In this document: piece by piece, positions 6,445 to 12,819 of the stretch | How the letters are laid out: each line of letters begins with the position of its first letter | How positions within the stretch are numbered: position 1 is the stretch's first letter | DNA from: Minisyncoccota bacterium | GTDB taxonomy: Bacteria; Verrucomicrobiota; Lentisphaeria; Oligosphaerales; MVZH01 | Assembly: GCA_021734725.1 (NCBI GenBank) | Contig: JAIPIM010000090.1 | Location: forward strand, 1-12,819 | Direction of reading: 5' to 3' | DNA length: 12,819 nucleotides | Position numbers and translations under genes: made by a program | The notes under the pieces: model-generated | Database searches by the model: none | Told to the model about the DNA's origin: nothing | The model's input: the letters and a program-made list of their open reading frames with translations, nothing else

Positions 6445-7545
6445 ATGGCAGATGCAAAGACAACTGAGGCACGCGAAAAGAACCTGCAGATAGCGGTTAA
6501 GCAGATAGAAAAGGAATTTGGGCAGGGTGCCATCATGAAGCTTGGTGACCACTCGCACCTGGATGTACCCATCATCAGCACGGGTGCTTTATCTCTGGAC
6601 ATTGCGCTGGGTATAGGTGGTATTCCCCGGGGGCGCGTTACGGAAATCTACGGACCGGAGTCATCTGGTAAAACCACCGTTTGTCTGCATGTGATTGCCA
6701 ACGCGCAGAAGGCTGGCGGGATGTGTGCTTTTATTGACACCGAGCATGCGCTCGATCCGCAGTACGCGCGCACGATCGGAGTGAACACGACGGACCTGCT
6801 GGTGTCACAGCCGGATTGTGGTGAAGACGCGTTGAACATTGCGGAGACGCTTGTCCGGAGCAATTCGATAGACGTCCTTGTGATCGATTCCGTGGCGGCG
6901 CTTGTTCCCCGTGCTGAGATCGAGGGTCAGATGGGGGACACCCATGTGGGCTTACAGGCACGTCTTATGTCGCAGGCTTTGCGTAAGCTTTCGGCGGCCA
7001 TCAACAGAAGCCGGACGAGCGTCGTTTTCACGAACCAGATACGGGAGAAGGTGGGGGTTATGTTTGGCAGTCCGGAGACGACCCCCGGCGGTCGTGCGCT
7101 GAAATTCTATTCGTCGGTGCGTCTGGACATTCGCCGCATGGCCACGATCAAGACGCCCGGTGGTGAAGCCATGGGCAACCGTGTCAAGGTTAAGGTTGTC
7201 AAGAACAAGCTGGCTGCGCCATTCCGTATTGCGGAGTTTGACATCATGTATGCCGAAGGTATTTCGCGTGCCGGTTCGATTCTGGATGTGGCTCTGGACC
7301 TTAAACTGCTGGAGAAACGTGGGTCCTGGTTTTCGTTTGAGGACGAACAGATTGGGCAGGGGCGGGAGCAGTCCAAACAGGCCATTGCTGACGACGAAGC
7401 GTTGCAGCGCAAGTTACTGAGTCAGATTCGGGAGAAGCTTTCGGCGGACAACGTGCGTTTGCCCGACACGCTTGGCGGGTCAGTCCCGGAAGGTGAGAGC
7501 GTTGAGGCGAACGAAGAAGAAGCGGTGGCTGCCGAGACTGAGTAA
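6445..7545 (+). CDS. recA: Recombinase RecA
   Basis: This 366-aa protein is the ATP-dependent strand-exchange recombinase for homologous repair, and in other bacteria also the co-protease that triggers LexA cleavage. Visible motifs are Walker A GPESSGKT (70-77), the catalytic glutamate E100 in FIDTEHALD, Walker B VLVIDSVAAL (144-153), the DNA-binding loop L1 around EIEGQMGDTHVG (158-169), and loop L2 in TNQIREKVGVMFGSPETTPGG (196-216). The C-terminus is acidic, as usual. The segment QPDCGEDAL (122-130) has cysteine where E. coli has threonine (QPDTGEQAL). ATG at 6445 is preceded by AAGGAAG at 6429-6435, which overlaps the cinA stop codon; the ATG at 6438 is out of frame. It is likely the second gene of a cinA-recA operon. 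A large inverted repeat lies about 40 bases after the stop. Confidence 0.99.
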   Translation: MADAKTTEAREKNLQIAVKQIEKEFGQGAIMKLGDHSHLDVPIISTGALSLDIALGIGGIPRGRVTEIYGPESSGKTTVCLHVIANAQKAGGMCAFIDTEHALDPQYARTIGVNTTDLLVSQPDCGEDALNIAETLVRSNSIDVLVIDSVAALVPRAEIEGQMGDTHVGLQARLMSQALRKLSAAINRSRTSVVFTNQIREKVGVMFGSPETTPGGRALKFYSSVRLDIRRMATIKTPGGEAMGNRVKVKVVKNKLAAPFRIAEFDIMYAEGISRAGSILDVALDLKLLEKRGSWFSFEDEQIGQGREQSKQAIADDEALQRKLLSQIREKLSADNVRLPDTLGGSVPEGESVEANEEEAVAAETE

Positions 7546-7586
7546 TGTGGGCTGCCAACCCGTCTCCGCAACTTTCCGGGACTTAT

Positions 7587-7650
7587 CTTGAAGACTCAAA
7601 GGCTCCAGGGAAGACAACGGCAAAAAAAACTTTGAGTCTTCGAGCCTTTG
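7587..7650. repeat. Large inverted repeat with alternative pairing after recA
   Basis: CTTGAAGACTCAAAG (7587-7601) pairs with CTTTGAGTCTTCGAG (7630-7644): 15 pairs, one a G-U, of which 12 in a row are perfect Watson-Crick. The loop is 28 bases and ends in a run of eight A. A second perfect pairing, CAAAGGCTC (7597-7605) with GAGCCTTTG (7642-7650), reuses part of the first arms, so only one can form at a time. It lies between the convergent recA and UPF0104-type genes. No T-run follows the stem on the plus strand, so it is not a standard intrinsic terminator. Confidence 0.75.
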
Positions 7651-7775
7651 TGGTGAAATTAGGAATGGCCCTATTAATTCGTGATGCTGGGCTTGCCCGG
7701 GGTCGACCGCTTTGCCGGGATTAGGCGCGGCGCTCCAAGGGTGTGTGTGCGCGAGGCCGTTTACCGTTGGGCTTG

Positions 7776-8828
7776 TTATCGTTCTTCGTTATCGCTCTGT
7801 GGTCTGTCGTCGCTGCGTGGTTTGGGGATCGGAGCCGTGATAAATACCAGGGCCCCCATCAGTCCCCAGAAGATGATAATCAGGGTGAAAGTGACGGGAA
7901 TCGCGCCAATGGTGTCGGGATTCATTTCCAAGGCTTCAAAGAATGTTTTTGCGACGTAATCCCGGGGGCCGACGCCCGCTGGTGTGACCGGGATAGCTGC
8001 AATAGCGTTTGCCACTTGTGCCGTCAGGAAGTAATCGGCGACAGTCAGGTGATCTTCGTGCAAGCTCTTTCCGACCATGTACAGGTCGAACGCCAGCACA
8101 GAGTGTATGCCGACAGCCAGTACAAGGGTGGCCACCATGGCTCCTGGGCTTTTCCGAAAGATATCCAATGCCCGCATGACGCGGCGTATGGTATCGGTTA
8201 CAGCGGCGGGAAGTTTATTCCCCAACACTTGGAAGAGGCGTAGCATGCGAGGGTGGTATACGAACACGTGGTGAAATTCAAGGGCCAGAACGGCGAGTGC
8301 CCCGGCGATACTGCCTAATCCGACGGTGAAAGCGGCTACCTGGATTGTTCGGTATTCCTCGCCCAAAGCGAGGAGGAAAGGGAGCGAGAACACGACGACG
8401 ATACTTGCGACCACGAAGAGGCCCAGAATGCCCATGATACGGTCAACCATAATACTGAAGACAGATTCCGTTCGTTGGCCCGGTGTCTGGCGGGAGATAA
8501 ATCCCATTTTCACCAAGTCGCCGCCCACGGCACCGGGGATGACCAGGTTGAAAAAGAATCCGATCATGGTCAGTCGCAACAGGTCTCTCCAGCGCAATCG
8601 GATGTTTTGAACATCCAGCAGTATTTTCCACCTCCAGGTTCCCAGCAGTATGACCAGTCCGTGCAAGGCGAATGCCAGTGCAAGAAGGGCTGGATTTGCG
8701 GTTTTCAGTTGTGCGAGAAGATCTGTGTTTGTCGACTTGAGCGTCAGGTACACCAGTACGACGGCCAAGATGAGTCCGACAACGGTTCGCGCCACGGGAA
8801 AGATGAGTTTTTGCAGTTTCCGTGCCAT
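7776..8828 (-). CDS. Multi-pass membrane protein, LPG synthase TM / UPF0104 family
   Basis: This 350-aa protein has about seven or eight membrane spans (roughly 11-29, 47-67, 85-103, 127-155, 164-186, 230-250, 265-283, 308-332). It carries the signature of PF03706, the membrane part of lysylphosphatidylglycerol synthase (MprF) and of the AglD/UPF0104 group: TWRWKILL (64-71), the conserved FFFNLVIPGAVGGDLVKM (91-108), and TPAGVGPRDY (282-291). The soluble aminoacyl-transferase domain of MprF is absent, so it is not a complete LPG synthase. Members of the stand-alone type are thought to move or modify lipid-linked sugars or lipids across the membrane. The cytoplasmic tail is charged (SDDRPQSDNEER). 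The start has only a weak AGGA about 11 bases upstream, inside a small TCAGG/CCTGA hairpin (8832-8845). It is 157 bases downstream of galE on the same strand, which fits a role in envelope glycan synthesis. Confidence 0.88.
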   Translation of the reverse strand: MARKLQKLIFPVARTVVGLILAVVLVYLTLKSTNTDLLAQLKTANPALLALAFALHGLVILLGTWRWKILLDVQNIRLRWRDLLRLTMIGFFFNLVIPGAVGGDLVKMGFISRQTPGQRTESVFSIMVDRIMGILGLFVVASIVVVFSLPFLLALGEEYRTIQVAAFTVGLGSIAGALAVLALEFHHVFVYHPRMLRLFQVLGNKLPAAVTDTIRRVMRALDIFRKSPGAMVATLVLAVGIHSVLAFDLYMVGKSLHEDHLTVADYFLTAQVANAIAAIPVTPAGVGPRDYVAKTFFEALEMNPDTIGAIPVTFTLIIIFWGLMGALVFITAPIPKPRSDDRPQSDNEER

Positions 8829-8985
8829 GAATCAGGGTATCCTGACATTGTGCCCGCTTCGATTGGATCGGCCTATTTTCATCAGGCCTTTTCGCGTGGC
8901 GTCTATTTGATGCGGGACGTTTTGCGTTGATTTTTCAGTGCAGGTTTGTCGTGTCTGAACTTGATCTGTCAATAATTTATTGAGA

Positions 8986-9957
8986 CTACTGTGCATACCC
9001 GTTCGGATATTTCTGACGCCACCGCCATGCGGATTCGACGATATCACGGATAGTATCGTGCTGGGGACCCCATTTCAGTGTTTGTCGTGCCAGAGTGGAG
9101 TCGCTGATCAGTCGCGGGGCGTCGCCCGGTCGAGGGGGGCCATGTTCCACTTTTATTGTTTGTCGGGTGACATCCCGAGCGACATCGATGATTTCTTTCA
9201 CACTGTATCCCGTGCCGGAGCCCAGATTGAACACGCCGGATTGCTCACTTTCCATTGCCAGGCGATGTGCTTCGGCCAAATCCTTAATATGAATATAGTC
9301 TCGGATGCACGTCCCGTCCGGTGTGTCATAATCATCGCCGTAAATCACCACCGAGTCCCGTTGGCCCATGGCGACTTGGAGCACAATGGGGATGAGGTGG
9401 CTTTCCGGTTTGTGGTTTTCTCCAAAGCGAGTCGTCGCGCCTGCTGCGTTGAAGTATCGTAATGCGACGTAGTCCAGTCCGCGGACGACTTGATACCAGT
9501 GCAATAGACGCTCAAACATGAGTTTGGATTCGCCGTAGACATTAATGGGTTTCGTTTCCGCATGTTCCGGTATAGGGATAATCTCCGGCATGCCGTAGGT
9601 GGCGGCCGTGCTTGAGAAGACGATTTTTTTCACGTGGTTCTCTACAGCGGCGTCCAGCAAATTAATTCCGTACGCCACGTTGTTCCGGAAGTACTTACTG
9701 GGGTCCTTCATGGACTCGCCCACTTCGATGAATGCCGCGAAATGCATGATGCCGTCAGGTTTTTCGCGGGTTACGGCTTGGGCAACGAGCTCGCGGTCAC
9801 ACAAATCGCCATGGACGAACGTTGCGCGCGGGTCAACAGCATCTCGGTACCCTTTGACCAGTGAGTCGAAAACGGTCACCTCGTGGCCATGGTTCAGCAA
9901 GTATTCGGTGCAGCAGCTTCCGATATACCCTGCACCTCCGGCAATGAATATTTTCAT
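8986..9957 (-). CDS. galE: UDP-glucose 4-epimerase GalE
   Basis: This 323-aa cytoplasmic enzyme interconverts UDP-glucose and UDP-galactose (some also act on the N-acetyl forms), feeding glycan synthesis. It is an extended short-chain dehydrogenase: NAD-binding GGAGYIGS (7-14), HFAAFIEVGES (72-82), catalytic S115-S116-T117 followed by AATYG, and the Y-x-x-x-K pair Y141/K145 in NVYGESK. Also present are RYFNAAGA (167-174), the substrate loop DDYDTPDGTCIRDYIH (208-223), and FNLGSGTGYSV (243-253). ATG at 9957-9955 is used because the conserved N-terminus MKIFIAGGAGYIG starts there, with GGAAAG about 9 bases upstream. The frame stays open a further 46 codons to 10095, but that sequence is unlike any GalE and overlaps a promoter-like region. 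The next gene on the strand is a UPF0104-type membrane protein. Confidence 0.97.
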   Translation of the reverse strand: MKIFIAGGAGYIGSCCTEYLLNHGHEVTVFDSLVKGYRDAVDPRATFVHGDLCDRELVAQAVTREKPDGIMHFAAFIEVGESMKDPSKYFRNNVAYGINLLDAAVENHVKKIVFSSTAATYGMPEIIPIPEHAETKPINVYGESKLMFERLLHWYQVVRGLDYVALRYFNAAGATTRFGENHKPESHLIPIVLQVAMGQRDSVVIYGDDYDTPDGTCIRDYIHIKDLAEAHRLAMESEQSGVFNLGSGTGYSVKEIIDVARDVTRQTIKVEHGPPRPGDAPRLISDSTLARQTLKWGPQHDTIRDIVESAWRWRQKYPNGYAQ

Positions 9958-10066
9958 GGCGCTCGACTTTCCACATGTGCATTTACGAAACCCAAGAGAG
10001 AGGAATCTCATCCAACACAGGCACGACCATGGGGGCGAAACCTTTTCTTGCAGGGTTGGAGAGTAA

Positions 10067-10102
10067 GCCCAAATATATTGGGCGGGCATGTACATGCAAC
10101 TG
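10067..10102 (-). promoter_or_regulatory. Candidate galE promoter with overlapping palindromes
   Basis: On the minus strand TTGCAT and TATATT (5 of 6 matches to TATAAT) are 16 bases apart, about 110 bases upstream of galE. The -35 element overlaps a perfect 12-bp palindrome GCATGTACATGC (10086-10097), and the -10 element spans the loop of the inverted repeat GCCCAA/TTGGGC (10067-10083). A regulator could bind here, or the second repeat could end the kinase transcript. This is a pattern reading only. Confidence 0.35.
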
Positions 10103-10125
10103 CTTGGTCATGGTCCGAAGAAGCA

Positions 10126-12495
10126 CTACGATGACGCAGCGGTCGCCGGGGTTGTCAGCATTTGTTCGACGCGGGAGATCAGTTTGGCAGAGACATACGG
10201 CTTTTGGATGAAACTCTCGTAAGCACCGCGTCTGTGATCGCGTCCGGCATCTTCTTCACTGTAGCCACTGGAAAGAATAACTGGCAAATGGGGATGAGTT
10301 TTTCTGATTTCGGTGAGAGTTTCGAAACCGTTTTTCCCTGGCATGGTCACATCGAGGAGGACAAGCGAGATGGTATGTTTGTTCTCCTGGAGACGTTGTA
10401 TGCCTTGCTCCCCGTCAACCGCGCTTACCACCCGATAGCCATGTCGTTGAAGAATGGAGGCACAGACATCGCGGACTCCCTCCTCGTCATCGACAACCAG
10501 TATGGTTGTTGTGTCCGCACGTTCGGGTTGTACGCCTGAGTTGGAAGACGCTTCATCGTGTAACTGCTTATCTTCGTCGTACGATGGTGGGAAAAGTACA
10601 CGCACAGTGGTGCCCTGTCCGCGGCTGCTCGTGACCCACAATGCGCCTGCGTGTCCACGCACGATGCCTGCTACCGCTGCCAGGCCCAGTCCTCGGCCGA
10701 TGAATTTGGTGGAGAAAAAGGGGTCGAAGATTTTGTGAATCATGTCTCTGTCCATGCCGCATCCGGTGTCCGATACTTCCAGGAACACGTATTTCCCGGG
10801 ACGTAGGTTTTCGGTGAAGAAAGCTCTTTTTATAAGTTCGCCATCCACATCTCGGGTCCCGACTCGTACGGTTATATCCCCGCTTTGCTGTGTGGTGTCG
10901 ATTGCTTCCGACGCATTTGAGATGAGGTTTATGACGACTTGGCGTAATTGGGCCGGGTCTGCGTTAATGGGCTGGTCATGGTGGTGTATCTTCCAGTGCA
11001 GTTTTGCTTGTTTCGTAACAGCCCGTTCCACGAGGGGGCGCATTTCATGCACCAAGTGAGTCAGGCGAAGGGGTTGCGTGATCAGTTTGCCGCGGCCGGA
11101 ATACGCCAGCAGTTGATTCGTCAGCTTGGCGGCGCGTTCAGCATTATTCTGTATCTGCTTCAAATGTTTGGCTGCGGGTGACTCATTCGGGAGGTCCATC
11201 AACGTTAAGGTGGCGTTTCCCAAGATACCCATTAACAGGTTATTAAAGTCATGAGCAATGCCGCCAGCCATGACCCCCAGGCTTTCCAGTTTCTGTGCCT
11301 GTTGGATATGGGTTGCGAGACGTCGGCGTTCTTTTTCCGCGCGTTGGCGCAAACAGATGGTGAAAAGGAGGAACAGCACTGCAACGCCGAAAAGGATGGT
11401 GAGAGCAATGGTTGCCCAGGCGGTTTGTTTGGGGACTTTGACGAATGTTGGCGGTGTGTTAATGATCGTGCTTTCAGGCGGTAGCTGGTCACGCTTGATA
11501 TTAAACTTTTGCATTTGTTCGTAGTCGAACATAAATCGGTTTGGACTTCTCATGACGACTTGGAGTTGCCCTGCTTTTTTTTCGCCGGTGAGTACTTTCA
11601 GCGCCAAGTCGGCGGCGGTTGCGCCCTGTTCCCGTGCGGACGTGAGCTTCCCTCCAATGATTCCATGTCCGAGCTGGAAATCCCATACTCCGTAGAGTGG
11701 AGCAGCGGAGTGGCTGGCGATCGATCTAAGACTTGCCCGGTCTGAAAGGACGTGGCCCGCGGCGTCTCGAGTGAACGAAAGGAGCAAGACCACTGTTTGG
11801 TGATCCAAGCCACCGACGATGTCCTGAGCTTGAGCAATTGTTACATTTTCAACGAACTCGATATTCACATCACTTGCGAAATACGGCAGCACCTGTTCTG
11901 TGAACAGACGTTTGTTTGCCATGCCCGTCCGTGTCTGGTCATTGATCACCAGAATGCGCTGCGCGTCTTTATGCAGGCGTAAGGCCAGATTAAGGGTTTG
12001 GACGAGATCGAGCGTTTCAACGACTCCCGTGACATCCGATTCGTGTGCGATACGGGCGGGATCAAAATAATTAATGCCGCAGAAAACCACGGGAGTGTTC
12101 GGAAACAGCGATTGTCGGTGGGTCAAGACGAAGTCAAAAGCGGGGTCATCCGCGCAGATAATAAGGTCTAGCGTCTGCTCGGCGTATTTTTCTTTATAAA
12201 GCTCATGCAGTGCAGAGTTGTAGCGGTCTCCCTGGTGTCGTTTGGTGTCGAGGTAATCGACGGTCAGTGAAACGTTTACGCTGCCATTGTTGCTTAGGGT
12301 GGCGGCGATACTGTCGGTAAGCGCGTCGGTCCAGACAAGTCCGTCGTGGTAGGATTGTATCAGGAGGACTTTTTTCGCGGTGGCGTTGCACTGCGGCACC
12401 GCTGCGAGAGATATGCTTACGAAGAGCGATCCCATGAGAAGCCAGCGCAACCGGCGGGCAGTCTCATTCGTCATCAATGCGTTGGAGTTCAACAT
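10126..12495 (-). CDS. Hybrid sensor histidine kinase with ABC-substrate-binding-like sensor and C-terminal receiver
   Basis: This 789-aa protein is a membrane sensor. An N-terminal hydrophobic segment (about 17-34) is a signal anchor or signal peptide. Residues 40-345 form a periplasmic domain like the ABC substrate-binding family PF04392: KVLLIQSYHDGLVWTDAL (42-59), LIICADDPAFDFVL (111-124), FPNTPVVFCGIN (131-142). A second membrane helix spans about 358-382, followed by a coiled linker. The kinase core has H415 in GGIAHDFNNLL, the N-box NLISNASEAI (N527), DTGCGM (576-581), FDPFFSTK (590-597) and GRGLGLA (600-606). A CheY-like receiver (about 663-783) has D669/D670, phospho-acceptor D715 in LLDVTMPGKNG, and K765. 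No output domain follows, so a phosphotransfer protein or separate regulator is expected. The start ATG (12495-12493) has AGGA about 8 bases upstream, and the preceding reading frame ends inside its second codon region. The ligand is unknown. Confidence 0.93.
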   Translation of the reverse strand: MLNSNALMTNETARRLRWLLMGSLFVSISLAAVPQCNATAKKVLLIQSYHDGLVWTDALTDSIAATLSNNGSVNVSLTVDYLDTKRHQGDRYNSALHELYKEKYAEQTLDLIICADDPAFDFVLTHRQSLFPNTPVVFCGINYFDPARIAHESDVTGVVETLDLVQTLNLALRLHKDAQRILVINDQTRTGMANKRLFTEQVLPYFASDVNIEFVENVTIAQAQDIVGGLDHQTVVLLLSFTRDAAGHVLSDRASLRSIASHSAAPLYGVWDFQLGHGIIGGKLTSAREQGATAADLALKVLTGEKKAGQLQVVMRSPNRFMFDYEQMQKFNIKRDQLPPESTIINTPPTFVKVPKQTAWATIALTILFGVAVLFLLFTICLRQRAEKERRRLATHIQQAQKLESLGVMAGGIAHDFNNLLMGILGNATLTLMDLPNESPAAKHLKQIQNNAERAAKLTNQLLAYSGRGKLITQPLRLTHLVHEMRPLVERAVTKQAKLHWKIHHHDQPINADPAQLRQVVINLISNASEAIDTTQQSGDITVRVGTRDVDGELIKRAFFTENLRPGKYVFLEVSDTGCGMDRDMIHKIFDPFFSTKFIGRGLGLAAVAGIVRGHAGALWVTSSRGQGTTVRVLFPPSYDEDKQLHDEASSNSGVQPERADTTTILVVDDEEGVRDVCASILQRHGYRVVSAVDGEQGIQRLQENKHTISLVLLDVTMPGKNGFETLTEIRKTHPHLPVILSSGYSEEDAGRDHRRGAYESFIQKPYVSAKLISRVEQMLTTPATAASS

Positions 12496-12819
12496 AGGGG
12501 GGATCCTGCGGAACGTGCTTTCACAAACACGGGCGGACGAACATAGATGGGTTCACAGCTGGCTTCCTGCTCCTGTCGTGTGGCTGGCCAGGGCTTGGTG
12601 GGCGGGTTGAGGAGGAAGCGTGCCTCAACATGCTCTGCCGCCGTCAAACGTTTCTGGAGGGAGGGGGGAAGAAGGTGGCGGATGTGTTCTGCTTGATTGC
12701 TCACAAGACGCTTAACATGACTGAATGATTGTTCAAGGTTCTCGGGATTGATGACGGAGGCCGGTGTTTGCTCGTCCACCATGCCTTCACCGCATACCTT
12801 GTAATGGGTGGCAACCAGT
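12489..12819 (-). CDS. Unrecognised protein, C-terminal part (5' end outside window)
   Basis: This frame is open from the window edge to a TGA at 12491-12489, giving about 109 residues. An internal ATG at 12782 gives 97 residues, but the frame continues upstream of it as ATHYKVCGEGMVDEQ, so the true start may lie outside. The stop codon lies just inside the kinase start (ATG TTGA), a close overlap typical of translationally coupled genes. I do not recognise the protein. Its visible part is mostly polar, with a helical stretch NLEQSFSHVKRLVSNQAEHIRHL, then a proline-rich end, three cysteines counting the last residue, and no membrane helix or catalytic motif I can name. Codon choice looks normal for the region. 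Being just upstream of a sensor kinase, it could be part of the same signalling unit, but that is inference. It may also be a chance open frame, though its length and overlap argue against that. Confidence 0.5.
   Translation of the reverse strand, partial: LVATHYKVCGEGMVDEQTPASVINPENLEQSFSHVKRLVSNQAEHIRHLLPPSLQKRLTAAEHVEARFLLNPPTKPWPATRQEQEASCEPIYVRPPVFVKARSAGSPLC

Noticed and set aside
8475..8930. Plus-strand frame of 151 codons opposite the UPF0104-type gene
   Set aside because: Its sequence is glutamine- and serine-rich without motifs and lies antisense to a clear multi-pass membrane protein.
8967..8983. TTGACA (minus strand) and the AT-rich palindrome TCAATA-ATT-TATTGA between galE and the UPF0104-type gene
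   Set aside because: No acceptable -10 element lies 16-18 bases downstream of TTGACA, and the 6-bp palindrome is not followed by a T-run, so neither a promoter nor a terminator is supported.
9958..10095. 46-codon in-frame extension upstream of galE on the minus strand
   Set aside because: The conserved GalE N-terminus begins at the ATG at 9957. The extension is unlike the family and covers the likely promoter region.
12489..12819. MutS-like ATHY motif in the partial gene at the window end
   Set aside because: MutS proteins continue ATHYHEL or similar. Here the following residues, KVCGEG, do not fit and no other MutS motif is visible.

Overview
The window is a chromosomal segment from an unidentified, moderately GC-rich bacterium. 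It is probably Gram-negative: it carries surface-glycan glycosyltransferases, GalE, a LapA-like small membrane protein and a hybrid kinase with a periplasm-type sensor. A member of the Verrucomicrobiota/Kiritimatiellota/Lentisphaerota group is possible from the general look of RecA and the gene mix, but that is a guess and nothing here proves it. No phage, transposase, CRISPR, tRNA or rRNA was found, and no gap without a gene exceeds 300 bases.

Region 1 (1-3827) is a surface-polysaccharide type cluster. On the plus strand lie the 3' end of one glycosyltransferase, a complete GT2 glycosyltransferase (395-1354) whose C-terminal tail resembles that fragment, and a GT4-type glycosyltransferase (1384-2553). 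A second GT4 glycosyltransferase faces them on the minus strand (2525-3637); the two GT4 genes overlap tail to tail by 29 bp. Upstream of it in the same transcript direction is a 59-codon gene (3648-3827) for a two-helix membrane protein resembling the LapA/DUF1049 domain.

Region 2 (about 3900-7545) is housekeeping and runs on the plus strand: yjbQ, acpS, cinA and recA. cinA and recA are only 14 bp apart, the arrangement known from other bacteria. acpS is bracketed by two different short-period tandem repeats, a degenerate TCAC repeat upstream and a (GGTGCGTC)n repeat downstream. A promoter-like element precedes yjbQ and another precedes cinA. The recA gene is followed by a strong 15-bp inverted repeat containing a second, mutually exclusive 9-bp pairing.

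Region 3 (7776-12819) is all on the minus strand. In transcript order it holds an unrecognised partial gene running in from the window edge, a 789-aa hybrid histidine kinase (ABC-substrate-binding-like sensor, transmembrane helix, kinase, receiver), galE, and a multi-pass membrane protein of the lysylphosphatidylglycerol-synthase-TM/UPF0104 family. galE has a promoter-like element set among palindromes. GalE would supply UDP-galactose and related sugars to glycosyltransferases such as those in region 1.

Most of the window looks ordinary. The items most worth checking are the overlooked 59-aa gene, the alternative-pairing repeat after recA, the repeats around acpS, the duplicated GT2 genes, and the hybrid kinase with its overlapping unknown partner. 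I saw no evidence for a new multi-gene system.
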